Under the pieces are notes generated by a model. It made no database searches, was not told the origin of the DNA, and saw only the letters and a list, made by a program, of their open reading frames with translations. This document shows, piece after piece, positions 8,781 through 16,766 of a DNA stretch of 64,000 bases. The stretch covers positions 1 to 64,000 of the forward strand of contig NZ_JAPDPF010000010.1 in the NCBI RefSeq assembly GCF_026283925.1, in the 5' to 3' direction. The stretch is from Dyella halodurans. Lineage in GTDB: Bacteria; Pseudomonadota; Gammaproteobacteria; Xanthomonadales; Rhodanobacteraceae. The translations under genes were made by a program, and so were the position numbers. Position 1 is the first letter of the stretch; the number at the start of each line of letters is the position of its first letter.

Positions 8781-9764
8781 ATGGATCGTTACGAGCGCAT
8801 TCTGACCCTGCACCGATTGCTCAAATCGGCGCACTATCCCGTGCCCCTGCCGCGTCTGATGGACGAGCTGGAGTGCTCGCGTGCGACGCTGTATCGCGAC
8901 GTGGCGTTCCTGCGCGATGCGCTGGGTGCGCCGATCGAGAGTGCAGGTGGCGAACACGCCGCGTTCCGCTATGCGATCGGCGAAGGCGAGCGCTTCGAGC
9001 TGCCTGGCCTCTGGCTTACTTCCGACGAACTCGCTGCGCTGCTCGCCCTCAACGAACTGATCGGGCGCAGCGGACCGGGCGTGCTCGCCGGTGCGCTGGC
9101 ACCGTTCAAGGCACGCATCGAACATCTGCTGTCCGACCAGGGTAGTGGCAAAGCCCTGCCGATCGAACGCATCCGCGTGATCGCGTGGGGCGAGCGCACG
9201 CTCGACCAGCAGGTATTCCGCATCGTTGCAGGCGCCGTGCTTGAGCGCAGGCAACTGCGCTTCCGCTATCGCGCGCGCACCACCAATGCCGACAGCCATC
9301 GCACGGTGTCGCCACAACGACTGACGCATTACCGCGACAACTGGTACCTGGACGTGTGGGATCACGACCGCGAAGCGCTGCGCAGCTTTGCCGTGGATCG
9401 CATCGCTGAGCCGCTGGCGCTGGATCAACCCGCACGTGACGTGGCGGAGAACGAGCTCAACGATGCGCTCGCGTCCAGCTACGGCATCTTCGCCGGCAAG
9501 CCGAAGGCCTGGGCCACGCTGCGTTTCTCGCAACATGCCGCGCGCTGGGTCGCCGACGAGCACTGGCATTCGCAACAGAAGGGCGAATGGCTGCCCGACG
9601 GCCGCTACGAATTGCAGGTGCCTTATTCCAATTCCAAGGAACTGCTGATGGACGTGCTCAAGTACGGACCGGATGCGGAAGTCGTGGCGCCGCTGTCGCT
9701 GCGCGAGGAATTGAAGATCCAATTGCAGCTCGCTCTGAGCGGTTACCAGCAGCCGCCACGCTGA
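8781..9764 (+). CDS. YafY-type transcriptional regulator with HTH and WYL domains
   Basis: 327 residues. The N-terminus is a DeoR-like winged helix (RYERILTLHRLLKSAHYPVPLPRLMDELECSRATLYRDVAFLRD, residues 3-46). A WYL domain follows in the middle (about 140-215: RRQLRFRYRARTTNADSHRTVSPQRLTHYRDNWYLDVWDHDREALRSFAVDRI in pieces), then a WCX-type C-terminal extension. WYL proteins sense ligands, often nucleic-acid derived, and many control DNA-repair or defence loci. I chose the ATG at 8781 because the HTH begins there. It may regulate the divergent membrane protein gene at 8635. Confidence 0.88.
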   Translation: MDRYERILTLHRLLKSAHYPVPLPRLMDELECSRATLYRDVAFLRDALGAPIESAGGEHAAFRYAIGEGERFELPGLWLTSDELAALLALNELIGRSGPGVLAGALAPFKARIEHLLSDQGSGKALPIERIRVIAWGERTLDQQVFRIVAGAVLERRQLRFRYRARTTNADSHRTVSPQRLTHYRDNWYLDVWDHDREALRSFAVDRIAEPLALDQPARDVAENELNDALASSYGIFAGKPKAWATLRFSQHAARWVADEHWHSQQKGEWLPDGRYELQVPYSNSKELLMDVLKYGPDAEVVAPLSLREELKIQLQLALSGYQQPPR

Positions 9765-9849
9765 ACGCGTCCGCATCGGTCCGCCACGACTTGCATTGGG
9801 ACGCATGCGCGGTGACGCTAGCGGTGACTGCCGCCACGCTGTTTCCTCC

Positions 9850-10809
9850 ATGAGTCCTAGCGACATTGCTCCATTCTCTCCCGAGTCTGCGGAAAACAAG
9901 TCCACCCGCAAACCGACCGTTGCGCTCGCACTTGGTTCCGGCGGCGCCAAAGGCTTGGCGCATATTGGCGCCATCCAGGAAATCGAAGCGCAGGGCTACG
10001 AGATCGTCGCCATTGCCGGCACTTCGATGGGCGCCTTGATCGGCGGCATCTACGCGATGGGCAAGCTCCAGGTGTATAGCGACTGGGTTTGCTCGCTGGC
10101 GAAGCTGGATGTGTTGCGCCTGGTCGACTGGACCCTGTCCGGCGGCGGCCTGATCAAGGGCGAACGCATCATTGGCACGCTGCGCGAGCTGATCGGCGAT
10201 GCGCGCATCGAGGATCTGCCGCTGGCCTTCACCGCGGTGGCCACCGATCTGGACCGCGAGCGCGAGGTGTGGCTCACGCGGGGTTCGCTGTTCGACGCGA
10301 TTCGTGCGTCGATTGCCATTCCCACCGTGTTTCGTCCGCATACGCTGGAGGATAGGCGGCTGGTCGATGGTGGTTTGCTCAATCCCGTGCCGGTGACGCC
10401 GCTGATCCGCGATACCGCCGACTTCCTGTTTGCGGTGAGCATGGATGGTCCTCCCGATGTCTCCACGCCGGAAGTCATGCCCGCCGCCAAGTCCGATACA
10501 CCCGACAGTTATCGCGAGCGCGTCGGCGAGTTCATCGGCAAGTTGATTCCGCACGGCGCGGACAAGCCGCGTGAACCGGGCATGCTGGAACTGCTGACGC
10601 AGGCGATGGACCTGATGCAGGCGAATCTCTCGCGGCTGCGCCTGGCCGCCTATGAGCCGGACCTGCTGATCCGCATGCCTCGAAATGTCGCCACCGTGTA
10701 CGAGTTCTATCGTGCCCGCGAACTGATCGAACTGGGCCGCATGCAGGCGCGCAGCGCGCTCGCCACCTGGCAGCCGACGCGTCGCCTCAATGGGGCCCGT
10801 GAGCCTTGA
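9850..10809 (+). CDS. Patatin-like phospholipase (RssA type)
   Basis: 319 residues. The patatin fold starts at ALALGSGGAKGLAHIGAI (oxyanion hole), then the Ser-Asp dyad: nucleophile in GTSMG and Asp in LVDGGLLNPVP. It has no signal peptide and no regulatory domain, unlike the larger CAP-patatin protein at 20499. Members are lipid acyl hydrolases, usually cytoplasmic or membrane associated. I chose the ATG at 9850 (MSPSDIAPFS); the frame extends 18 codons further upstream. Its 3' end overlaps the convergent DUF488 gene by 23 bases. Confidence 0.87.
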   Translation: MSPSDIAPFSPESAENKSTRKPTVALALGSGGAKGLAHIGAIQEIEAQGYEIVAIAGTSMGALIGGIYAMGKLQVYSDWVCSLAKLDVLRLVDWTLSGGGLIKGERIIGTLRELIGDARIEDLPLAFTAVATDLDREREVWLTRGSLFDAIRASIAIPTVFRPHTLEDRRLVDGGLLNPVPVTPLIRDTADFLFAVSMDGPPDVSTPEVMPAAKSDTPDSYRERVGEFIGKLIPHGADKPREPGMLELLTQAMDLMQANLSRLRLAAYEPDLLIRMPRNVATVYEFYRARELIELGRMQARSALATWQPTRRLNGAREP

Positions 10810-11155
10810 GCCACGCATCCAGGTAGCACTTGAGCGCCACCGCGTTGTTGTGTTCCTCGTCGCGCGCACCAAACAGCAAGGTGATGCGGTGGCGCGAGGC
10901 CTGCGTTGCCAACGGGCGCCAATATTCGGCGGCGGCGTCCAGCTCGGTGGCATAGCGATGACGGAAGCCTTCCCAGCGCGCCGGATCGTGGCCGAACCAT
11001 TTGCGCAACGTGGGCGAGGGCGCCAGTTCCTTGGTCCAGGCATCCAGCGCGGCGTCTTCCTTCTTCAACCCGCGCGGCCACAAGCGATCGACGAGCACAC
11101 GGTAACCATCGTCCGACGCAGGAGGTTCGTAGACGCGCTTGACGGTAATGCTCAT
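10787..11155 (-). CDS. DUF488 family protein (YeaO-like)
   Basis: 122 residues. DUF488 signature segments are visible: VKRVYEPP near the start, RVLVDRLWPRGL, KELAPSPTLRKWFGHDP and ITLLFGARDEEHNNAVAL. The function of the family is not established. It is convergent with the patatin gene and overlaps it by 23 bases, so the two 3' ends are antisense to each other. Confidence 0.85.
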   Translation of the reverse strand: MSITVKRVYEPPASDDGYRVLVDRLWPRGLKKEDAALDAWTKELAPSPTLRKWFGHDPARWEGFRHRYATELDAAAEYWRPLATQASRHRITLLFGARDEEHNNAVALKCYLDAWLKAHGPH

Positions 11156-11244
11156 GAGTGGGCGGCCTCACCAAAGAGCGAATCTTCAGCATACGCCGAT
11201 GAAAGACACGTCATGAGGGGTGCAGACCGCCTCTGTGCCTGTCG

Positions 11245-11379
11245 GTAGGAGCGCACCCTGTGCGCGACCATCCGGCAGGACTGCCGGATGGCACAGGGCA
11301 AGCTGCCCGGAGGGCGAGGGCCAGGGATGGCCCGAGTGAAAAGCCAACGGAGCGGTGAGGCCGTGATCGCGCACAGGGA
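11245..11379. repeat. Composite REP-type element, copy 2 (inverted relative to copy 1)
   Basis: It starts GTAGGAGCGCACCCTGTGCG and ends CGCGCACAGGG. Read on the minus strand it carries, in order, the CACGGC box, CGTTGGCTTTTCACTCGGGC, CCATCCCTGGCCCTCGCC and a CCGGCAGTCCTGCCGG hairpin, the same order as 6636-6789 on the plus strand. The two copies are therefore homologous over their whole length. It sits between the DUF488 gene and the glycosyltransferase stop. Confidence 0.85.
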
Positions 11380-11387
11380 CCAAGAGG

Positions 11388-12104
11388 TCAGATTTCCTCG
11401 ACCTGGGTGACCTTGCCACGGCGCATCAGCCAGGCGACGCCGCGCAGGTCGGCCAGGCCCACCCACAGGCGATCGAGCATGCCGTACTTGGACGTGCCCG
11501 CCGTACGCGGACGGTGACCGACCGGCACGCTGTTGCTCTGGAAACCCGCGCGCTTGACCAGCGCCGGCAGGTAGCGGTGCATGTGATCGAAATACGGCAG
11601 GCGCAGAAACACCTCGCGATCGAACAGCTTGAGGCCGCAACCGGTATCCGGCGTCGCGTCCTTGAGCATGCGCGAACGCACCGCATTGGCTATCTTGGAG
11701 GAGATGCGCTTGTTGAAGCTGTCGCGACGCGTGGTACGCCAGCCGGCGAACAGGCGCACGTTTTCCGCCGCGCCCTGGCGTGCTGCCAGCAACTTGGGGA
11801 TATCCGCGGGATCGTTCTGGCCGTCGCCATCAAGCGTGGCGATCCACGGCGAACGCGCGGCGCGCACGCCGTTCCACACGGCGGTGCTCTGGCCGCTGCG
11901 AGTCAGGTGACGCACGATGCGCAGTTCCGGATAGCTGGCCTTTTCCGCGGCAAGCACGGCCACGCTGTCGTCGCTGGAGTCGTCGTCGACGTAGACGATC
12001 TCGAACTCGACCTGGCCGCGCAGGGCGGCGGCGATTTCGGCGAGCAGCGGCGGAATGTTGTCGCGCTCGTTGAATACCGGCACGACGACGGACAGTTGGG
12101 GCAT
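11388..12104 (-). CDS. Family 2 glycosyltransferase (dolichol-phosphate mannosyltransferase-like)
   Basis: 238 residues. A GT-A fold is shown by LSVVVPVFNERDNIPPLLAEI at the start, VYVDDDSSDDS, and the metal-binding ATLDGDGQNDPADIPKL. RTAGTSKYG near the C-terminus is typical of DPM1/DesP-like enzymes, which transfer sugars to polyprenyl phosphate carriers. No C-terminal transmembrane pair is present, so it is the short soluble form. I chose the ATG at 12104 because the family starts there. No glycan cluster surrounds it, so its acceptor is unknown. Confidence 0.85.
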   Translation of the reverse strand: MPQLSVVVPVFNERDNIPPLLAEIAAALRGQVEFEIVYVDDDSSDDSVAVLAAEKASYPELRIVRHLTRSGQSTAVWNGVRAARSPWIATLDGDGQNDPADIPKLLAARQGAAENVRLFAGWRTTRRDSFNKRISSKIANAVRSRMLKDATPDTGCGLKLFDREVFLRLPYFDHMHRYLPALVKRAGFQSNSVPVGHRPRTAGTSKYGMLDRLWVGLADLRGVAWLMRRGKVTQVEEI

Positions 12105-12212
12105 GGTTGGGCCTTGTCTAAACAAAGGGCGCGCGGCGCCAGGGCGCCATTCTAGTGGGTCGGGGCTATCGCGTCAGCGGAGGGCGCGGGTCCGCGATCC
12201 TCTGTCAAAGCT

Positions 12213-12324
12213 CGTCATCCCAGCGAAGGCTGGGATCCATCGCTTTTGCGGCACATCGAAAGACACTGGATGACCGGCCCTGCGGCTGTTGAGGAGCGCC
12301 TCAAGCCTTCGCTGGAATGACGGG
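12213..12324. repeat. Intergenic repeat of the GTCATCCC...GGGATCCA family
   Basis: The left arm, GTCATCCCAGCGAAGGCTGGGATCCAT in two pieces (12214-12240), and an imperfect right arm, GCCTTCGCTGGAATGACGGG (12305-12324), form an inverted repeat around about 65 bases. It is a diverged relative of the perfect copy at 48003-48099. It lies between the glycosyltransferase start and the parB stop. Confidence 0.7.
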
Positions 12325-12334
12325 CCCAGGAGAC

Positions 12335-13204
12335 TCAGCGGATCTTGCCGAGAATGCCTTCCAGCTCGTCATTGCTGTGGTAATGGATGACCAGCTTGCC
12401 GCGACCGCCACGGCCCTGGGCCAATTCGACGCGGGTGGCAAAGCGTTCGGCCAGCTGGCGTTCCAGGTCGGCGACATTCGGGTCGCGCGACGGCGCATGC
12501 TTGGCCTTGCCCTTGGGCTCGGTCTGCGCACGGCGGGCGGCTTCCTCCAGCTCGCGCACGCTCCAGCCGTTACGCGCCGCTTCCAGCGCCAGCCCTTCGG
12601 CCAGGCTCTCGGGCAAGGTCAGCAGGCAACGGGCATGGCCCATCTCCAGCTTGCTTTCGTCGAGCAGCTTCTTGATGGAGAGCGGCAGCTCGGTCAGGCG
12701 CAGCAGGTTGGACACCGCGGCGCGCGAGCGGCCCACGGCGTCGGCAGCCTGCTGGTGGGTGAGGTCGAAATCGTCGATCAGGCGCTTGAGCGCGTCGGCT
12801 TCTTCCAGCGGGGTCAGGTCCTGGCGCTGGATGTTCTCGATCAGCGCCATCGCCGGTACGGCGACTTCCGGCACGTCCTTCACCAGCACCGGCAGCTCGC
12901 TCAGCTGCGCACGCTGCGCCGCACGCCAGCGACGTTCGCCGGCGATCAGCTCATAGCTGTTCTTGCCGATGGCGCGAACCACCACCGGCTGGATCAGGCC
13001 CTGCGCCCGGATCGAGGCGGCCAGTTCGTCCAGCGCCTCGTCGTTCCAATGGCGGCGTGGCTGGTACTTGCCCGGCTGGATCTGCTGGATCGGCAACATG
13101 CGCAGCTCGCCTTCCTGCTCGATCACGGACGGCGCACCTGCACCGTCACCGCCAAGCAAGGCGTCGAGCCCACGTCCGAGCCCCCGTTTTTTCGCAGCGG
13201 ACAT
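12335..13204 (-). CDS. parB: Chromosome-partitioning protein ParB
   Basis: 289 residues. It begins AAKKRGLGRGLDALLG, typical of chromosomal ParB. The N-terminal CTPase/ParB domain has IQPGKYQPRRHW and GERRWRAAQRA, followed by the HTH (HQQAADAVGRSRAAVSNLLRLTELP) and a C-terminal dimerisation segment. ParB binds parS sites and spreads as a CTP-dependent clamp. It follows parA by 2 bases on the same strand, so they are co-transcribed. Two candidate parS sites are inside recF at 53937 and 54561. Confidence 0.95.
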   Translation of the reverse strand: MSAAKKRGLGRGLDALLGGDGAGAPSVIEQEGELRMLPIQQIQPGKYQPRRHWNDEALDELAASIRAQGLIQPVVVRAIGKNSYELIAGERRWRAAQRAQLSELPVLVKDVPEVAVPAMALIENIQRQDLTPLEEADALKRLIDDFDLTHQQAADAVGRSRAAVSNLLRLTELPLSIKKLLDESKLEMGHARCLLTLPESLAEGLALEAARNGWSVRELEEAARRAQTEPKGKAKHAPSRDPNVADLERQLAERFATRVELAQGRGGRGKLVIHYHSNDELEGILGKIR

Positions 13205-13206
13205 GC

Positions 13207-14076
13207 TTACTCCTGATGGATGTCGACGATATCGTCGAGCGTCTCGTCGGCGTCGTCGTGCAGCGCTACCGCCACGACATCACCGGTATGCTCGTGCACC
13301 GCGGCCGCGCTATGGCCGCGTTCGCGACGGATCATTTCACCGGCAAGGCCGATATAGGCGATCGCGCCTCGCGAGCTGCGATCGTACAGGTGGATCGGCT
13401 GGCCGTGGCTGGGCGCCTCGGCCAGGCGCACGTTGCGAGGAATGATCGAGCGCAGCACCTTGTCACCGAAATGATGGGTGAGTTGCGCCGAGACTTCATT
13501 GCCGAGGTTGTTGCGCACGTCGTACATGGTGCGCAGCAGGCCTTCGATTTCCAGCGCCGGATTGAGCCGCTGACGCACGGCCTTCACCGTATCGAGCAGG
13601 CTGGAAAGACCTTCCAGCGCGAAGTACTCGCACTGCACGGGAATCAGCAAGCCGTTCGCGGCGGTCAGCGCGTTGAGCGTGAGCAGGTGCAGCGAAGGCG
13701 GGCAGTCGATCAGGATGATGTCGTAGCGATCGGCCACCTTGGCCAGCTGTTCCTTGAGCCGGCTCTCGCGCGCAATCGCGTCCATCAGCTTCAATTCGGC
13801 CGCGGTCAGGTCGCCATTGCCGGGCAGCAGGTCGTAATGCGCCTCGGTCTGCACGATGGCCTGTTCGATCGGTGCCTCGTCCAGCAGCACTTCGCAGCCG
13901 TTCGGCTTGGCCACGCGCTTGTCGACGCCCGACGCCATGGTGGCATTGCCTTGCGGGTCGAAATCGACCAGCAGCACCTTGCGCTTGGCAGCGGCGAGCG
14001 CGGCGGCAAGGTTGACGGCGGTGGTCGTCTTGCCGACGCCGCCTTTCTGGTTGGCGACAGCGATGATGCGGGCCAT
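13207..14076 (-). CDS. parA: Chromosome-partitioning ATPase ParA
   Basis: 289 residues. The deviant Walker A motif KGGVGKTT is at residues 11-18 (IIAVANQKGGVGKTTTAVNLAAAL), with a Walker A' region LLVDFDPQGNATMASG and Walker B IILIDCPPSL. ParA uses ATP-driven dimerisation on the nucleoid to move ParB-parS complexes. It has a longer acidic C-terminus than many homologues (ending ADETLDDIVDIHQE). It lies between rsmG and parB, the usual rsmG-parA-parB order. Confidence 0.95.
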   Translation of the reverse strand: MARIIAVANQKGGVGKTTTAVNLAAALAAAKRKVLLVDFDPQGNATMASGVDKRVAKPNGCEVLLDEAPIEQAIVQTEAHYDLLPGNGDLTAAELKLMDAIARESRLKEQLAKVADRYDIILIDCPPSLHLLTLNALTAANGLLIPVQCEYFALEGLSSLLDTVKAVRQRLNPALEIEGLLRTMYDVRNNLGNEVSAQLTHHFGDKVLRSIIPRNVRLAEAPSHGQPIHLYDRSSRGAIAYIGLAGEMIRRERGHSAAAVHEHTGDVVAVALHDDADETLDDIVDIHQE

Positions 14077-14116
14077 GGTGTCGTCGATACCGTGAACGAG
14101 TGAAATGGCGGCTAGA

Positions 14117-14764
14117 TTAGCAGCCTGCTTGGCTGCTTGCCCGGCCGAGCACGACGAGATGGCGCTCCCCTTCGAGGCCGGGCACGCTCAACGCATGCGT
14201 GCCGCGCAGCTCGAATTCGGCCGGCACGCCGGGCATTTCATCGTCGGGACGCTTGCCTTTCATGGCCAGCCAGATGCCCTCCTTGGTCAAAAGGTGACCA
14301 CCCCAGGCCAACATGTCGGCAAGGCTGGCAAAGGCGCGTGCCGTGATGCAGTCGAACTGGCCTTCCACGTCTTCCACGCGGGACTGCACCGCACGCACGC
14401 CCTCGAGCTTCAGCGAGCGGATCGCCTCGCGCAGGAAGCGGACCTTCTTGCCGTTGGAATCCACCAGCAGGATCTGTCGGCCTGGCGCCGCAATGGCCAG
14501 CGGGATGCCGGGCAGGCCTGGGCCGGTGCCCAGGTCGGCCAGCGTCTCACCGCGTACGTACGGCAGGATCGCCAGCGAATCGAGCAGGTGGCGCGTGACC
14601 ATCTCGGCGGGATCGCGCACGGCGGTGAGGTTATAAGTGGCGTTCCAGCGCGCCAGCAGCTCCTGGTAATCGAGCAGGCGCTCCACCGCGTTCGCCGGCA
14701 GCTGCAGACCGAGCGCGGCAATGCCGTGTTCCAGCTGGGTTTGCAGATCGTGGCGGGAAGTCAT
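14117..14764 (-). CDS. rsmG: 16S rRNA (guanine-N7)-methyltransferase RsmG
   Basis: 215 residues. RsmG methylates G527 of 16S rRNA. Visible are the NLTAVRDPAEMVTRHLLDSLAILPYV block, the SAM-binding motif LADLGTGPGLPGIPLAI, and VDSNGKKVRFLREAI. It is the first gene of the rsmG-parA-parB unit, with 40 bases before parA. The normal neighbours mnmE/mnmG are not adjacent; mnmE is 31 kb away. Confidence 0.94.
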   Translation of the reverse strand: MTSRHDLQTQLEHGIAALGLQLPANAVERLLDYQELLARWNATYNLTAVRDPAEMVTRHLLDSLAILPYVRGETLADLGTGPGLPGIPLAIAAPGRQILLVDSNGKKVRFLREAIRSLKLEGVRAVQSRVEDVEGQFDCITARAFASLADMLAWGGHLLTKEGIWLAMKGKRPDDEMPGVPAEFELRGTHALSVPGLEGERHLVVLGRASSQAGC

Positions 14765-14840
14765 GCGGCGGTACCTTGGGATGCGAAGGGGCGAAAGTAT
14801 CCGGGCACGGTGTCTCCGATGCCAGCGCGACGATAAAGAA

Positions 14841-14860
14841 AAACCCGCCGTAGCGGGTTT
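14841..14860 (-). terminator. Rho-independent terminator for the SPFH-like gene
   Basis: AAACCCGC-CGTA-GCGGGTTT forms an 8-bp perfect stem. Read on the minus strand it is followed by TTTCTTTAT, so it would end transcription from the gene whose stop is at 14944, before rsmG starts at 14764. Confidence 0.8.
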
Positions 14861-14943
14861 GAAGTGGTTCCCCTGTGGCGGTCGCTCTAGGGCAAACTTC
14901 GCCAGGACCTGATCGACGCCAGTGCCGATCAGGCCGGATTGAA

Positions 14944-15402
14944 TCAGGCAAATTCCAACTCGACGCGGGTCACCATCATGCCGCGCTCGCGCAGGGCGCC
15001 GTTCATGGCCTGCTTCAGGCGCGAACCCAGGTCGCGACGGTCCGCGCTATAGGCCTCCGGCTCCTGCCGCAGTGCGGCCAGGGCGCCGCCGCGAATCAGC
15101 TGGTCCGCTTGCTCGATGACCGCGTCGGCCCGTTCGGGCTCGAGCACCTGCCAGTACACCGTGCCGCTGACGCCATGCGCGTCCGGCAACGGCTCCTGGA
15201 AGCGCAGGACCTGGCCACTGAGGTCGATCCGGTGCACCACGTGGTCGACCAGCGGCAGCGCCATATGAAGGCCTGGCTGCAACAGGCGATAGGGTTTGCC
15301 GCGCCGGTAAAGGCTATGGACCTGGTCGGCCGGCACTCGCTTGAGCGCGGACGCAAAGGTCGCGATCAAGGCCAGGACAACAAGCGTAATCAGGGCATTC
15401 AT
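14944..15402 (-). CDS. Short SPFH/Band 7 (HflC/stomatin-like) domain protein
   Basis: 152 residues: one N-terminal membrane segment (ITLVVLALIATFASAL), then a truncated Band 7-like domain (KRVPADQVHSLYRRGKPYRLLQPGLHMALPLVDHVVHRIDLSGQVLRF, with YWQVLEPERADAVI and LGSRLKQAMNGALRERGMMVTRVELEF). Full-length SPFH proteins are about 250-350 residues; this one stops after the core domain and lacks the coiled-coil tail. SPFH proteins organise membrane protease or raft-like assemblies. The single gene has its own terminator. Confidence 0.75.
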   Translation of the reverse strand: MNALITLVVLALIATFASALKRVPADQVHSLYRRGKPYRLLQPGLHMALPLVDHVVHRIDLSGQVLRFQEPLPDAHGVSGTVYWQVLEPERADAVIEQADQLIRGGALAALRQEPEAYSADRRDLGSRLKQAMNGALRERGMMVTRVELEFA

Positions 15403-15555
15403 GGCATTAAATACAGCTAGTTATGTAAGGAATCTTCGCGAAGAACTGTAGGTTGATAGTACAGCTGGTTGCGCCCCCTTGGATTAATCCTAATTTAACG
15501 ACAGAACAAGTTCTTTACAATCCGTCTTTTGGGCTAACTATCTGATTTTGTGAAG

Positions 15556-15612
15556 CCGGCGGCAGCACGGATGGCAAGCAACCACAGTGCCATCCGTGCT
15601 ACCCGCCGCCGG
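15556..15612. repeat. Long imperfect hairpin with 13-bp and 8-bp stems
   Basis: AGCACGGATGGCA (15564-15576) pairs perfectly with TGCCATCCGTGCT (15588-15600) around an 11-base loop. A 4-base bulge (15601-15604) separates this from a second stem, CCGGCGGC (15556-15563) with GCCGCCGG (15605-15612). No T-tract follows on either strand, so it is not an ordinary terminator. Confidence 0.75.
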
Positions 15613-15726
15613 ATTCCCCCTACAACAGTGTCTTTAACGGCACTTCCTGGGCCGCACTTGAATGAAGCCAGAGGCGTGCCAAGCGTGGCTGCGAGGGTCT
15701 ATCCGATTTGGCCATGACTCATGCAA

Positions 15727-15750
15727 AGAGCCCCGGTAAACCGGGGCTCT
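15727..15750 (-). terminator. Probable terminator of the pirin gene
   Basis: AGAGCCCCGG-TAAA-CCGGGGCTCT has a 10-bp perfect stem, 28 bases beyond the pirin stop codon. Read on the minus strand it is followed by TTTGCAT, a weak T-tract. Confidence 0.65.
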
Positions 15751-15778
15751 CGTCGGCAACGATGCTTGGACCGCTGCC

Positions 15779-16612
15779 TCAGAACTTGCCGGCGCGGAAA
15801 TCCGCGATCGCTTCGTGGATCTGCTCCGGCGTGTTCATCACGAACGGCCCGTACCGGGTCACCGCCTCGTTGAGCGGTTTGCCGGCTACCAGCAGGACAC
15901 GAGTGGCGCTGTCCCGGCCGGCAAGACGCAGCTTGCCGCTGCGCGACAGCACACCCAGCTCGCTGCGTGCCAGCGGCTCGCCGCCCACCTCGGCGTCCTT
16001 GCCCTCGAACACATAGGCAAAGCCCGCATGGCCTTCCGGCAGCGGTATGTCGATGGAAGCACCGGGCTGCAAGGCGATATCCAGGTAGATCGGCTGGGTC
16101 ACGATTTCGGCCACCGGGCCCGTCACGCCGCCAAACTCGCCGGCGATCACTTTGACGTCGACGCCGTCGGCCGGATGTGCCACGGGAATACGCTCGGGCC
16201 CGATGTCCTGGTAGCGCGGCGCAATCATCTTGTCCTTCGCCGGCAGGTTCACCCACAGCTGGAAGCCCCACATCAGGCCGTCTTCCTGCACCGGCATTTC
16301 CGAATGCAGGATGCCGCGACCGGCGGTCATCCACTGCACGCTGCCCGGCGTGAGGTCACCACTGTTGCCGTGGTTGTCCTGGTGCTTCATATGGCCGGCG
16401 AGCATGTAGGTCACGGTCTCGAAGCCGCGGTGCGGATGCTCCGGAAATCCGGCGATGTAATCGCCCGCCTGGTCGGAACGGAACTCGTCCAACAGCAGGA
16501 ACGGGTCGAGCATGTCCAGCGCCGGCTGCCCGATGACGCGCTTCAGCTTGACGCCTGCGCCGTCAGACGTGTCGGTGCCGCGAATGCGACGGAGGATGCT
16601 GCGCTCAGTCAT
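15779..16612 (-). CDS. Pirin family protein
   Basis: 277 residues, a bicupin. The N-terminal cupin has the pirin signature FPEHPHRGFETVTYMLAGHMKHQDNHG and TAGRGILHSEMP, giving the His/His/His/Glu metal site. The C-terminal cupin spans roughly residues 150-270. Pirins bind Fe or Ni; E. coli YhhW has quercetinase activity and others act as redox sensors. The physiological substrate here is unknown. It is a single gene with its own terminator. Confidence 0.92.
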   Translation of the reverse strand: MTERSILRRIRGTDTSDGAGVKLKRVIGQPALDMLDPFLLLDEFRSDQAGDYIAGFPEHPHRGFETVTYMLAGHMKHQDNHGNSGDLTPGSVQWMTAGRGILHSEMPVQEDGLMWGFQLWVNLPAKDKMIAPRYQDIGPERIPVAHPADGVDVKVIAGEFGGVTGPVAEIVTQPIYLDIALQPGASIDIPLPEGHAGFAYVFEGKDAEVGGEPLARSELGVLSRSGKLRLAGRDSATRVLLVAGKPLNEAVTRYGPFVMNTPEQIHEAIADFRAGKF

Positions 16613-16710
16613 GGCTTGCTCCGATGGAATATCTGCCGCCCATGATGATGCCGTCAGGGGTGGCGCCCAAGAGCTGAAGCCGGAACGGACTGTTTCCTTG
16701 GAGGGGTCAG

Positions 16711-16757
16711 GGGCGAGTAGCGAGGGCGCAAAACCCCTCGTCTCTCGCTACTCGCCC
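16711..16757. repeat. Inverted repeat GGGCGAGTAGCGAG
   Basis: GGGCGAGTAGCGAG (16711-16724) and its exact complement CTCGCTACTCGCCC (16744-16757) lie just beyond the stop of the UPF0149 gene. A related GGGCGGGTAGCGAGGG motif begins the element at 35059. It may end transcription of the minus-strand gene starting at 16612 or simply be a dispersed repeat. Confidence 0.65.
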
Positions 16758-16766
16758 GTCAGATGC

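Larger units (their letters stand above)
15403..15778. other. 376-bp intergenic region, AT-rich and palindrome-rich
   Basis: This stretch has no convincing gene. Bases 15410-15550 are markedly AT-richer than the surroundings and hold several perfect palindromes: TCTTCGCGAAGA (15433-15444), GGATTAATCC (15481-15490) and AGAAC-AA-GTTCT (15503-15514). They are followed by the long hairpin at 15556-15612. The promoter of the SPFH-like gene must lie here on the minus strand. A GTG-started 55-codon frame at 15550 on the plus strand has no ribosome-binding site and is not called. Confidence 0.6.

Noticed and set aside
15550-15717. GTG-started 55-codon frame on the plus strand
   Set aside because: No ribosome-binding site, spans the long hairpin, no recognisable sequence; better explained as an intergenic structure.
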